A stretch of 64,000 bases of DNA from Neocallimastix lanati (nom. inval.) (lineage: Eukaryota > Neocallimastigomycota > Neocallimastigomycetes > Neocallimastigales > Neocallimastigaceae): positions 1,964,001 to 2,028,000 of the forward strand of contig JACVTC010000010.1 of NCBI GenBank assembly GCA_016946835.1. The letters are read 5' to 3'. Under the pieces are notes generated by a model. It made no database searches. It worked only from the letters and a program-made list of their open reading frames with translations, and was not told the origin of the DNA. The position numbers and the translations under genes were made by a program. Positions 1 through 12,419 of the stretch are shown piece after piece (the first letter of the stretch is position 1; every line of letters starts with the position of its first letter).

Positions 1-392
1 AAATTCTTCCAAGAAATTCAAAATTTAATAATAAAATTTTAGTAATAATTTAAGTAAAAATAATATATAAATAAATTTAAAATTGAATTATTTTAAAATG
101 AATTCAATATAATAATTATTTTTTTTTAGTTAGGTGGTCGAAGAGAATTTTGAACCTAATAAATAATATTTTTAATTTTAAAAAATTCATTAGGTGGTCA
201 GCCAGAGAGTGCTGAGCCTGAAGGTAAGTATAATATTTTTTTTTTTAAATCCTTAAGTGTCGGACAGAGAGTGCCGAACTTGAAGGAATAAATAAAAATT
301 ATTTAAAAACTTTCTTGGGTGTCGAAAAAGGATTTTCGAACTTGAAGAAAGTTAAAAATATATATTGATTTACTGCGGTAGTTCCAATATAT
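1..392. repeat. Tandem array of diverged hairpins, about 60-bp period
   Basis: Short inverted repeats recur about every 60 bases. The four GC-richer ones share a GTC at 137, 197, 259 and 321. Stems: 131-158 (TAGGT/ACCTA plus TCGAA/TTTGA); 192-219 (AGG/CCT plus TCAGC/GCTGA); 251-286 (CCTT/AAGG, AAGT/ACTT, TCGG/CCGA); 309-352 (ACTTTCTT/AAGAAAGT, TCGAAAA/TTTTCGA). AT-only hairpins flank them at 82-108 (ATTGAATT/AATTCAAT) and 360-392 (ATATATTG/CAATATAT). The stem bases differ between units but pairing is kept. Related in style is 623-640 (AATTCC/GGAATT). Function unknown. It could be a structured RNA or a family of mobile hairpins. Confidence 0.7.
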
Positions 393-660
393 AATAAAAG
401 TTGAATAATTTTAAAAATTTAATTGAAAATAATTTATATTTAGTTTATAATAATACTTAAAATATTACAAATTTTGAAGAGGTTATAAAAAAAAATAATT
501 TACAATATATTTTTAAGAAATAATAATATTTATTGTATTATTTATTGTTAATATAATTACATTAATTGAAAATTTATTAAAACATAATAAATTTTATTTT
601 TCTATTTTATGATAAATAATAGAATTCCAGTTGCGGAATTTAATAAATAATATATTACAT

Positions 661-1440
661 TAAACATTTACAAGAATTAAACAAAATAAAAGAAGAACAA
701 ATTCCAGATGTTACCTTAAATGAAGAATTATTAAAGTAAAGCATAACTGAATTGAAAGAAAAAATAATTGAATTAAAGAAAATTATTTTTGAAGAAGATA
801 ATATTATTCAAATTATATAAAAAAACAAAAGTGAAAATATTAGTAAGCAAAATTTCTATGAAGATAACATAAATATTCTTAATTCAGGAAGAGAGCAATT
901 CAATAATTGGAAAGAAAATATTACAAAAGAAAATGAATTGAACAGTTCTTCACAGTCCAAGAAAATCAATAAATTAAATTGTGAAATTGAATCTTTGAAA
1001 CTTGGTAAAAGTAGTAATTTAAAAAAAAAATAAAATAAAATATAAATAAGTGATATATTAAATGAAAATCTCATTTAAATTCACAAATTGAATTATTAAA
1101 GTTTGAACATAATGTTAATATCACTGATTTAGAGAATTTATTAAAACAATGTGAAAATAGACTTAAAGAATTGAATGAAATAATAACTTTAAATAAGAAG
1201 AATATAATAAATTAGAGGATAAATTGAACATTAATAATAAAAATTATGATGAATTAATAAAAAAAAATATTAACTGAAGAAATAGTTCAACATGAATCTA
1301 CATTATTATCGATGAAACAAATAAAACAGAAAAAAGAATATATTCGGAGTGATCTTTAGGTAAGTCTTCAAAAAGAGAATAAATTAAATGAAGCATTAGA
1401 AAAAGAATTTAGGAAATTGCAAAATAAAAAAAAAAAAAAT
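661..1440 (+). pseudogene. Decayed coiled-coil coding remnant
   Basis: Plus-strand reading frames here give Lys/Glu/Leu/Asn-rich heptad-like sequence typical of a long coiled coil (for example KEKIIELKKI near 760-785 and LKQCENRLKELNEI near 1145-1175). Several frames are needed to follow it, so it is not a working gene as it stands. No catalytic motif or signal peptide is visible. The style resembles the coiled-coil reading frames at 11.6-14.3 kb, which sit in a retroelement context, so it may be a relic of the same element; a decayed host coiled-coil gene is the alternative. It ends in an (A)n/(T)n run at about 1429-1447. Confidence 0.4.
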
Positions 1441-2254
1441 TTTTTTTGGTACAATTCCAGTTGATCCTGAAATTTTTGGAATTTTTAAAAATTATTATAA
1501 AAATTTTTAATATATGATAATATATAAATTAAATTATTTAATTTAAATATTTTAATTAATACATATATTAAAATATATTTTAAACTACACAAAAATTTTT
1601 AATTTTAAGAATTAATGAAAATACATTATAAAAAAAATTTATTAAGTAAATATTTAATTATATAGTTAATTAAAAATTTAAATAAGATAAAAAAAAAATT
1701 AGTTAATAATATAAGAAAATTTTTACCTTTGCTATAGTATAGCATAGTCTTTGAGTGAGCATCTTGATAAAGAATAGAATAATAATGATATTTTTAATTA
1801 AATTCTTAATTTATTATATAAAAATATATTATTATATTCGTTACTATTATTAATTTTCTTATATTTTATATAATAATTTTTATATTAATTATATTTTATA
1901 ATTTTAAATATTAATTTATGTAATTAATTAATTTATATGATTGGATTTTAATAATGTAATTAAATAATATGAAAAAATATGTATAATCCATATTTTTTAT
2001 GAGGAGGCCTTTCTGAGGAAAGAATTAGGAGATATAGTATTGATAATAAAATAGGAATAAAAAAATAGAAAGGTTTCCCATATTATTATAAAAATAAATA
2101 TTAATATTAATAAAGTTATTTTTAACAATAAAAAAATTATATAATTTATAAATAATATATATTTTAATAATAGTTCTTTAAATAAAATTTATAATGTGTA
2201 GTAATAATTTCTTTAGTGTAATATAGTTAGCTAATTTATCTATTTATTAATGTT
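1441..2254. other. AT-rich spacer
   Basis: No reading frame or gene is recognised. The only structure noted is a small hairpin, GCTATA/TATAGC at 1731-1743, and a somewhat GC-richer patch at 2000-2080. Confidence 0.6.
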
Positions 2255-2865
2255 CACATTCCTTTTACAATATGAAACTCAACACGTAACTGTAACAGAT
2301 ACATGGTAACTTCAAGCCTATTCAATGATAGTTCTTTGGTTACGTAACGTATCTCTCAACAATTAACAATTTCGGCTAATCAAATAAAATATTTTATTAA
2401 TTTTATACATTAAATTTTATTATTTTATAGTTAATTATATAGTTAAATACTTAGTTAAATATGTTTTATTTAGTGATTAGTAAACTAAGTTAAATTAAAT
2501 TATTTACCAATCATAAAATCATTAACATGTATAAATAATAATTGAACTTGTAACTGTAACGCACTAGCGTTACTATTAACGTAAATTGTTAAAATAAATA
2601 TTAATATTAATAAATAAAATATAATTATTAAATAAATATAAATTACTCAGTGTAAGCCCAGTAACTAATAACAGATAGAGTTATAAAGTGCTGCGCTATA
2701 TTCTAGTGTAATAAAATAGATAATTATAAATATAATTAATTTTCGTGTTTATTAACAACTCGAATAGAGAGGTGTTAAGTTATCTTAGCCTTTAAATTTA
2801 ATTATTGTTCGTTATTGTAGTTAATAATAAACTCACCTTTTTACTGATAAGGGCTGGGGTTGAAA
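2255..2865 (-). repeat. Dispersed repeat, copy A
   Basis: The reverse complement aligns along its length with 24585-25165 (copy B), roughly three quarters identical by eye. The core ACCTCTCTATTCGAGTTG is shared by copies A and B and by partial copy C at 60.2-60.4 kb. Other shared blocks are GGCTAAGATAA, TTAGTTACTGGG, TTACGTTAATAGTAACGC and TTACGTAACC. No protein-coding potential and no clear terminal repeats or target duplication are seen. It could be a solo LTR or a non-autonomous element. Confidence 0.7.
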
Positions 2866-3177
2866 CACTAAGATATTCAAAACAAAAAATTAAATATTAA
2901 TACATAACTATAAAAATAAATTTGGAAACAAGTAAAAAAATTAAATTTTAAAATATTCTTTATTTAAATTTAAAATTAAAATTATTTGTTCCAAGTATTA
3001 AAAAGAAAGAAATTTATTCTTTTTTTTATACTTTTATTTTAATACATTTTATTAATCATTAATATATTCTTTATAAAAAAAACTATTATTTTATTTTAAT
3101 TTTTAACTATTATTTTAAATTTTTTTAATAAAAAATAATATTTATTAAATTAAAATATAAAAATTAATTTAGAGATT

Positions 3178-3858
3178 GTATCACGAAGGGCATTCCGGGC
3201 GGTAGCTTCTTCTTGATATTGTTTTCAGAGAGAGAATTATACAGAATTGATATTTTCTGTATTTTAAATCATTTTTATTATTGAAATTCTATATTTTAGT
3301 TCATTTTTATTTTAATAAAGATTTAATTTATTTTTGATTTTTGTTTTATTTTTAGTTTATTTCAAAGGTTTAGAAAATATTATACAGAAACTTTTAATTC
3401 TGTATTTTATATCAAATATTTATTGAAATAGGTTTTTATTATACTTAATATAAAAATAAGAATTAGTAATGATTTAAATTATATATAATTTTTAATAAGA
3501 ATATTTAGTAATAATTTTTATTATATTAAATATTAATAAAAGATTTTAATAAGAATATTTAATAATAATTTTTATTATATTTGATATTAATAAAAGAATT
3601 TTATAAGAATATTTAATAATAATTTTATAATATTTAATATTAATAAAAGAAATTAATAAGAATATTTAATAATAATTTTTATTATATTTGATATTAATAA
3701 AAGATTTTAATAAGAATATTTAATAATAATTTTTATTATATTTGATATTAATAAAAAAATATTTAATAATAAAATTTAATAATAGTTTTTATTTTATTAT
3801 TATTAAGAGTATTTAATAGGAAATACAAGGTATTTAGTGACACCCCGTATCATTATTG
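3178..3858 (+). repeat. Possible solo or truncated LTR
   Basis: A GC-richer start (TGTATCACGAAGGGCATTCC) and an end in CCCCGTATCA are followed within a few bases by TTGGTACAAGATC at about 3857-3869, which has the TGG start of a tRNA-primed binding site. The same 12-mer TTGGTACAAGAT recurs at about 34087. No partner LTR was found, so this is tentative. Confidence 0.3.
3475..3780. repeat. AT-only tandem repeats, about 60-bp period
   Basis: Around five copies of a unit reading roughly AATAAGAATATTTAATAATAA, then TTTTTATTATATT and GATATTAATAAAAG. It lies inside the possible LTR. Confidence 0.65.
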
Positions 3859-3869
3859 GTACAAGATCT

Positions 3870-5100
3870 GAAGATTTTATTAATAAAATAATATTCTAAT
3901 AATAAGAAAAATTTTAAATAATATTCTCTAAATCTAAATCTAAATCTAAATTAAATAATAAACTATTCTAATCTTAGTCTAAACTATTCTAATCTAAAAT
4001 AATCTAAACTAAATTAAAATAACTTATACTAATATCCTAATCGAAACTAAACTAATCTAAACTAAATAATTTTACTAAACCTATTTCTATTTCTATAACT
4101 AATCTATTACTAAGCTAATTTTATATTATACTACTTTACTACTATATACTAAACTCAAAAACTATTAATTAAACACTTTAAAAACACTAAATTTAGAAAA
4201 AAACTATTTAATAAATATTTATTTATTTTAAACTATTTAATTTATTATTTTATCTTTTAGAAAATATTAAAAAAATAATATAATAATAAAATCGTAAGAA
4301 AAAGAGAGAGAGAACTAAAGTATTGTGTTACTTTGTTCTTTTTTATACTAATAAAATATTTGTTTGATTGGATTAAAAATAAAAATAAAAAAAATTATTT
4401 AATAATAAAATTTTAATAATAAAAATTTAATAATAAAAATTTAATAATAAAAATTTAATAAAAATTTTAATAATAAAAATATAATAATAAAAATATAAAA
4501 AATTTAATAATAAAAATATAATAAATTTAATAATAAAAATATAATAATAAAAATAAAAAAATATAATAATAAAAATATAATAAACTTAAATTTTCTAAAT
4601 TATTAAAATATTATATAAAAGTTTTACAATATTAAATAAATAATATAATTAATACATGACTTTTTTAATACATTTATTTATATTTTATTTAATTTTATAA
4701 TATTCTATAACTAATATTTTAATATTCAACTTTTTTAATATTTATTTATAATTGTTAATAATTTCTTTAAATAGTTTAATTTTTCCTTATTTTATCGTAC
4801 TGTAACATTATTGTAAGAATCTATAATTATTTGCTAACAAATAATTATATTTTCTTAGTTAAGTTATTATAACTATAACTTTTTTTAATTACATATAATA
4901 TTTATTCATTAAATTTATTCAATTTAATTTTAAACATTCATTAATTTAACAAAATTTATTTAATTAATTCTAAATAATATATTTACAATATATTAATTTC
5001 TCTACTGTAACTAACGTATTCTGTATTGTATTGTATTCTATATTTTATAATGTATTCTGTATTTTATTAACTATTTAATTTGATATTTTTTATATAAGGA
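3870..5100. other. AT-rich spacer with simple repeats
   Basis: 3925-4190 is a degenerate run of CTAAA/CTAAT/CTAAAT words. 4380-4600 is an AATAATAAAAATTT-type simple repeat. No gene seen. Confidence 0.6.
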
Positions 5101-5104
5101 TAAA

Positions 5105-5400
5105 TTATATGATCGAAATATCTTTTATTATTCTATTATTTTATTTTCGATCATTAGATTAGATTGGAAAATCGGTTAATTAAGATTTTTCCCAATTACT
5201 TTTTAGAAGTAATCGGTTTTACTTAATGCGATGATCGATATGGATAGAATATCGATCGAAAACTTATCTAGGTTTTTCTATCTAATCTTTTCCAAGATAA
5301 GAGATTTGTTAAGATTAGAAAACCCTTTCTTATTTAATCATATTTTCATAAAAAAATATAAATAAGGCTCTTGAATTCTCTTTGAGAAATCAAGAGTTAT
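5105..5400 (+). promoter_or_regulatory. Hairpin-dense promoter-like block with TATA box
   Basis: Consecutive inverted repeats: ATGATCGAAA/TTTCGATCAT (5109-5154); a stem around ATTGG...CCAAT (about 5164-5196); ATTACTT/AAGTAAT (about 5195-5213); GATCGATAT/ATATCGATC (5233-5257); and CTCTTGA-TTCTC/GAGAA-TCAAGAG (5368-5396). A TATAAATA box at 5357-5364 precedes the last hairpin by the usual start-site distance. This layout fits an LTR U3/R region, but no LTR boundaries or partner were found. No downstream reading frame is preserved. Confidence 0.45.
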
Positions 5401-6619
5401 TATTATAAGAAAAATATAATAATAATAAACTCAATAAAATAATTATTAAACTTAATAAAATTTAAAAATCTTTTCTTTAAAAAAAAATTATATATATATA
5501 TATCTTTTATAATAACGTGTTCTCCTCAACTCTTATAATAAACTCAACTTTTAAGGTAAAATTCTCAATTTATTAATATTATTATTAATAAATTGAAGAT
5601 AACAATTTTGTTATAAGAAATTATAATAAAATTGTTACAATTATAAACATAACTTTGCTGAAGTTACTGAATAGTACCTACCTTGAATTACCATAGTGGA
5701 TGATACAAGTTTGAATTTTACCTTTTACCTTTTTGATAAAAAAGTTTAATTAATTCTTAATTAACTCATTCATTTAATTATATTTATTTAAAATATTAAT
5801 AATCATTCATTTAATTAAATTTATTTAATTATTTAATTTAGCCATTTATAATTAATCAATCATGTATTAGAATAATTTTTATCTTTGAATATAAATATCA
5901 TGTATTATTAATTTATTTTGACTCTTCGAGTCAATATTGTTTAACATAAGTAATAAATAAATAAAATATAATATAAAACCATAAAATATAATTTTATTAT
6001 TTTTTCACTTTATTTATTTACTTCATCTACAACGACCTAGTGAGCAACATCACTAAAATCGTTACAATAATAAATAAAATAAAGAAATCATATGAACTAA
6101 ATTTTTGAATTATATTCTTTAAGCCGCACGACAAATTTTTAATATAATAGTTTTTATAAAATTAATTCTGTAATAATTAGTTTTACAATGATTTAAATCA
6201 ATTGATTAAAATTTAGATTAAGTTTCATAATTCAATTATGACACTTTTAACATTGTTTTTAAATTGAAAATAAAGATTTTACTTATATTAAAATAATAAA
6301 TAGATAATAAATGTACTTAAATTATTTAGTATTTAGTTTAATTAATAATTATAATTTACTAAATTTAGCTATAGTTTATATATTTATTATTTAATAAAAT
6401 TCATTAGAATAGTTTTATATTAGAATATATGTAATTTAAATAAAATAATATATTATTAATGTATTTAGGAAAAGTATAAATAAAAGATACTTTTCACATT
6501 TTTTTTGATATAATTGTTAACTATTATTAATTATTAACTATCGAAAAAGAAAATCTTTAAATAAATAATTTAATAAAACAAAATTTTATCTTAAAGTTAT
6601 TGTAATCTATTTTAGTGAT
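5401..6619. other. AT-rich spacer with two hairpins
   Basis: No gene seen. Perfect hairpins occur at 5918-5934 (TTGACTC/GAGTCAA) and 6031-6063 (AACGA/TCGTT enclosing AGTGA/TCACT). This may hold the remains of an LTR belonging to the minus-strand gypsy fossil to the right. Confidence 0.4.
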
Positions 6620-9600
6620 AGTATTACAAAAAGATACATACACTAATAAGTAGTATAAGAATTCTATTCATCTCCCTTTGAAACCAGGTGGGAGCATTGG
6701 TTAGTGCAAAAGGCATAACTAAAAAATTATAATTTCTATACTTCGTAGTAAAAGCTGTCTTTTCAATGTCTTTTTTGTTCATGGTAATTTGGTGATAGCC
6801 GCTAAAAAGATCTATTGTAGAAAATACGGTAGCACCATGAACAGACTCTAAAAGCTCATCAATGAATGGTAAAGCGTATGAATCTTTAATTGTGACATCG
6901 TTTAACCGTCTATAATCCATGCACATTCGCCATTTACCATTTTTTTCTTAACGAGTAGCCCCGGAAAAACCCAAGGAGAGTGGGAAGGAGCAATAAGTTT
7001 ATGCTTCAAGAGTTTCCGAATTTCTTCTTTAAGGGCGTTTGATTGTTACAATGAAATTTTATATAGTCGTAACTTAATAGGGCTTGAATTTGTAAGATTG
7101 ATTGTGTGAGGTTCAACATCTGCTACTTTAACATTATCAATCGAATCTACTAATACATCTTTATATAAATTCAAAAGATTCTAATTTCTTATTTTTTCAG
7201 ATTTTTCATTTAAAATTTTATTATAAAAATTTTCAGTAGTATCATTTATAAATTACACATTAAATTATGATTTATATTATCAATTAGAGATATTTTTAAT
7301 ATTTTCCTATTAGAAGATGAACTTATAATTTTAGCAATACAGGGATCTGTATTGTTTTCCTTAACAAATAAATTATCGTCTGAACTCAAATAAAGGTTAT
7401 AATTTCTCTGAGCATGTCTTTCCAGAATAAAATCATAACAGGGATTGTTTTCTTCAAGGATCTAGAACGAGGCACGAATTTTAATATTGCTAAATTTAAT
7501 AATTAAATTTACGGTTTTATTTGACGAAATAATAATATTATTGGCTAATTTAAAATAATCATTATTTGTACTTATAATGTTGTGCTTATTAGAAAATTTT
7601 ATTATAAAAGGATTGATTGATCACATTAACATCTGAGCCAGTGTCGGTAAGTACTGTCACATTAAGATCATCGACATTAGCTCTCACAGAGTTAATGTGA
7701 GAACTATTTATTGAATTTATGTGATTAAGTGATTCATTATTATTATCTAAATATGAAAAATTATTATTAATTTAATTTAAAATAGATTCAGATAATGTTG
7801 AAATATCTTCATTAATGTGGAAATTTTCAATTTTATTTATTTTATTTATTTTTCTGATATCATTAAGGTTTAATTATAAACCTTTGATATAGAGTCTTCG
7901 CAATGTAGGACTTACTGACAATAATTGTGTAAATGATTTACTGGCATTTGCATCATCATTTAATGCGTCAAATAGATTGCATTCTTTATGATCTTTGAGC
8001 ATAAGAGTTGCTCTTAAATGATCTGAAAATTTATTTTTCTCTTTTTTAGGAATGATTTCTTCTTCTAAATTGCATTGAACATCTTTCAGTCTGCATTAAT
8101 CTTTTTTTTTCTAATAGACTTCTTTGCAGCTGCAATATTTTCATTTTCAATAATAGAGAGATCAATAATAATTGGATATTTTAATATAGGTTTCATTCCA
8201 CCTTTCTTCTTTGGAGTAGGAGTATTTTACAAGTATTCAGATCTTTCGTATTATCTTGATTAGAATTTTGAGGTTCATTAGTTGAATTCATCAATGCTTT
8301 TCTTTTTACTCTATTGTTTTGAGTTTCTTCTTCATCAAAAGATTCTTTTGGACTAAAGTCTTCGGATAATTTTCTGTGTCAATATTTGAAAAATTATCAA
8401 AAGACAAATAATACCTATTATTTTGATCTTCAATTTTATTAAATTTAAAAAAAGATTGAGAACTTTCCTTGTTTAATTTAAATGGTTTTGTAAAGATTGT
8501 AAAGATATGACCAATATCTTTAATAATTAATTTATTTTTTTATGTTTACAAAGTAATGTAAGTACATTAAATTATTTAAAATATATTAATTTATGTAATG
8601 AATTGATTTATGCAAATTAATAAATCTATATTTTTATACGATCTATAAATTTAGCAATGTAAGATTAATTTCTAAATAACTTAAAATTTAGTAATAAAAT
8701 ATTTTAATAAATTTAGTTTAGTTTAATTTTAGTTTAGTTTAATTTTAATTAGTAAAATAATTATAAAATTAAATAGTAAATATATAATTAATAGTATTAA
8801 TAATAAAAGAATAATAAATAAATACAAAATAATTACTTATTCAATTTGAGTTGAAACAAACTGAATAAAAAGTTATTGAATTATTTATAGTTATTTTATA
8901 TCTTTTTAATTTTATATTAGTTTTTGTTTATTTTATATCAAATATATGTTTAAATAAATAGGAATAGTATATTATAATATAATTAAGAAAAAATATAAAT
9001 ACATATAAAATTTTTTATTTATTAAAAACATGTAGTTGATATTAACTATTTTACAATTAATAACAAAGAAAAAAAATTTTAATATAGACATTAGTAAAAA
9101 GAAGTTTTTTAATTAAACAAATAATAATTTTGCATTATTATTAGTATTGTTTTTATGTAATTGTAATCTCTTCTATTAGAACACTTTACATGTTTTCATT
9201 ATTTTTTGATAAAATATTTTTATTTTCTTCCGCAATTTGTGAAAATACTGAATGGCCAATTTGATTGCACCGAAGGCAAACATGAAGTTTCATATTAGTA
9301 AAGTCATTTGTTAACTATTCTTCATCAGAAGAATAAGAGTCGGTTTTTTTTGCTTATTTTCAACTTTTTTATTTTGGTATTGGGATTTATTAGTATATTC
9401 GTTTTTCTTATTTGTATAATTTTTTTTATACTGTTTTGAAGAGTTGATGGAGAAGACGTTAGAAAGAGTTTCATTTCATAACATATTGTGTATTATAACG
9501 AGAAAATTCCTTATGTATTTTCAGTCTATTCTCTTGCTTCAACTAACTTCGAGAGACGTTTCATGACTAAGTATTCGTGGATTCTTCTTCATTCTAAGCC

Positions 9601-10028
9601 CTTAATATAATAGAAGAAAAATCTTTTTTCAGTTGGTTTCATATTATCATCATTTTCATCTGAAAGATTATTAAATTCTTCATTATATTCATTAATTGAT
9701 TTATTTCCGATTTTAAAGGATTCAAGCTTACTTAAACATTGCATCGAAAGATTATCAAACACATAATGATTATTTAATGATAAGATCTTCCTCAGATTTG
9801 TTTTTATATTTATTTAAAGCAGATAAACAGTAAGAAGTACTCTTTAACTATTGCTTTAATGACAATGAGTTTTTGTTCCTTTCTTTTAATTAAAAGGATT
9901 CAATAGCAGCTGAAACAGCAATTTTCCATTTGGAAAATTATTTAGTATTTTTATTTAAAGGAATGTTTTTAACAAACTTACAAGCTGTGTTAAAATCAGT
10001 TGTAGTTTTATCGTTTTTATCACCCATT
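6620..10028 (-). mobile_element. Ty3/gypsy fossil (gag, protease, partial RT)
   Basis: Read on the minus strand from 10028 leftwards. A gag start (MGDKNDK) lies near 10025. A CCHC zinc-knuckle region is near 9250-9285 (CLRCNQIGH). An aspartic-protease-like segment is near 7620-7720 (LTDTGSDVNVI). Reverse-transcriptase fingers/palm sequence is at 6624-6926, with MDYRRLND, TIDLFSGYHQI and QREMNRI, all typical of Ty3/gypsy RT. The element is cut off within RT, and no RNase H, integrase or convincing LTRs were found. It is heavily broken (many breaks) and looks old. Confidence 0.75.
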
Positions 10029-11147
10029 TTACAATAGAAGAAAAAATTTTTTATTAATATTTTTTAAAGTAAATATAAACCCAAAGGGATGGAAAAGACC
10101 GATTCATCACCAATTAATAAAAGATTTATAGTTGTAGAATAATTTGAATATAAATATTTTATATTATAAAAATGAAATCGTAACTTCAACTTAATTTTTT
10201 TATGAAATTTTTAACACTCATAAATAAATAATTTATTTAAAAAACTATTGAATCATTTGAAATATTTTAAATTATTAGTAATTATTAAATCTGTGTAATT
10301 GAATTATTTAATCTGTTTATAATGATTAGTAATATAAAGTTAAAGATTTTTTCTATTTAAAATACTAATTTATTATTTACTAGCCCATTTAAATAATTAA
10401 ATTTTTTTATATTTATAAAACTCTTTAAAGTCTAATATCTCTTATTATAGTGATCCAAATGAGTTGAAAAAATATATATATATATAATAAATCTCAAGCA
10501 AAGCTTTATAATGAATAATGTTTTACTTTTAATTTTAGGGGAAAATTTCTATTATTTATTGAATCATTGTTATTTTTCTTGGATTTATTTTTATTAATTT
10601 CTTAAGGATTAAATTAAATTGAATTAAGTATATTAGAATGGTCCAAACCCTTTTATTTCTATATTTTAATAATTCCTAATATTTATTCTTATAAAAAAAA
10701 ATTTTTAAATGAAATTGTCAATTAACAAAATTTAATTTCAATTCTTCTATTGATGAATTTCATTTTCAAATCCATTAATATTCATGATATAATAATTTAA
10801 ATTTATAACATAATAAATTATCTAGTAAATATATATTACATTCATTAAATTAATAATAGATAATTTATTTAATTTATAATTATATATTCATTCAATATAA
10901 TTATAGGAATTTATTTAGTAACTATTATTACACCCATTTATTATATTAGTAATTTATTTACTTGTTCACTTAATTTTAACGATTTGGTCATTTTTTAAAA
11001 TAAATACTATTAATATTTAACTTTAAATTAATTCTCCTTAACTAATATTTTTGTAAAAGATTATTTAATTCTTTAGAAGATTGTATATCTTCATATAGAT
11101 TAACTATTTCAATTCGGATTGACAAGAACTAAATGCTCTCATTTCGA
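10029..11147. other. AT-rich spacer
   Basis: May include the leader of the gypsy fossil to the left. No supported gene, RNA or structured repeat is seen. Confidence 0.5.
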
Positions 11148-11357
11148 TTAAAAATTGTTTTTATCATAATTATTTTGTTTGGTAGGCCCTCTCTTACTAA
11201 AATCTCTTTTATCGCCTTGGCGATTGTCGCTGTTCCTCCTTATCTTGGCTACTATATCCTTGGAGGGTCTTCGCGGGTCCATCATTCCTAGAAGGGCCAT
11301 GATGGCTATCTTCCTCTCGCGGTTATATTTGTATCGTTCTGAAATATAAAAATACAA
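11148..11357 (-). mobile_element. Retroelement gag-like fragment
   Basis: A basic, Arg/Lys/Asp-rich 69-residue stretch (MMDPRRPSKDIVAKIRR) has a richer GC content than its surroundings, like the gag at 14.28-15.2 kb on the same strand. It plausibly belongs to the C-terminal part of that gag, separated from it by the plus-strand element between them. Family assignment rests on context and composition. Confidence 0.4.
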
Positions 11358-12419
11358 ATAAAACTTTAGAGAATATTAGATCAAAATTATTTATTAACAG
11401 TGAAAATTTTACCAAACTTACAGAGAATCTAGAACCTATTAGCTTCTATAGCAGACTTCTTAATAAGATTGAAGTAAAATATCAAACAAAGGATCAAAAG
11501 TAGTATCTAATAGAAAATTTCGACTATTCGAAGATTTGCCAATTCAACTGCTTTCCGATCTGGATACAAGGAAAAGACAATAAACTTGCGGATTTCCTTT
11601 CTAGACAATTTATCGATATGTCTACTTCCAACAATTTTTCTGATTGTAACAATATTGACACTAATCCCTTTAATATTTCGAAGAAAAAGAAAACAATATG
11701 TTATGAATATTATTTAAAATTAAAAAAAAAACACTGCGAGTACCTTTCCAAATTAAATAGTCGTCTCTCAGAAAAACTTCGTTTTACCGTGGACGAGGTC
11801 AACAGCTACCAAGAAGTAAATAAATCTCTCTGTAGAAGAATTTCAAACTATGAAAATTCTGAAAAAGCAGTGGCAAAACAATTGCAAAATGATGAGAAAA
11901 GGAACAAAGGCAAACTCCCAGAATGTTCGGATGATGAAGACGCCGACATTATTATCAAATATAATAATACCAATATGGACAAAGAATTAAAGGAACTAAA
12001 AAATGAAATTGAAAAGAAATGTACTAAATTAAGCAATAATTTAGTAAATTATAAATACAACTTTAAAAGAAGCAAATTCTATCTAGATTCACAGAATGTT
12101 ATATAGAGACTTCCATTTTTAGAAGAAAATATATAAAAATCCAAAAACGAATTAGACAAAGCTAGAAATGAATTTTCCAATAAAATTAATAGTCTAGAAT
12201 TACGTGCTTCTCAGAAAATAAGGAGTCAAGGAATTAAAATAAATAACTTAAACATAACTATTCAAATTCTTCAGAACGAATTAGAATCCATTAGAAGGGG
12301 CTTAGGTGAACTGCCATCTTATGAAGAATCACAAACCAATCAAACTCGAATAATATACTCCGATAATAGCTCACATTACGTTTTTAATAACGCCATTGAA
12401 TTAGATTAAAACTTTAATA

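Noticed and set aside
131-352. CRISPR-like regular spacing of short repeats
   Set aside because: Units are imperfect, palindromic with changing stems, and separated by low-complexity AT; the window is eukaryotic and has no cas genes.
3925-4190. Telomere-like CTAAA/CTAAAT run
   Set aside because: Words are irregular in length and order and flanked by ordinary AT spacer, so it is treated as low-complexity sequence.
11618-12407. Host gene read with a changed genetic code
   Set aside because: The reading frame continues directly from an RNase H tail, so a broken retroelement is the simpler explanation; intact frames elsewhere use all three stops normally.
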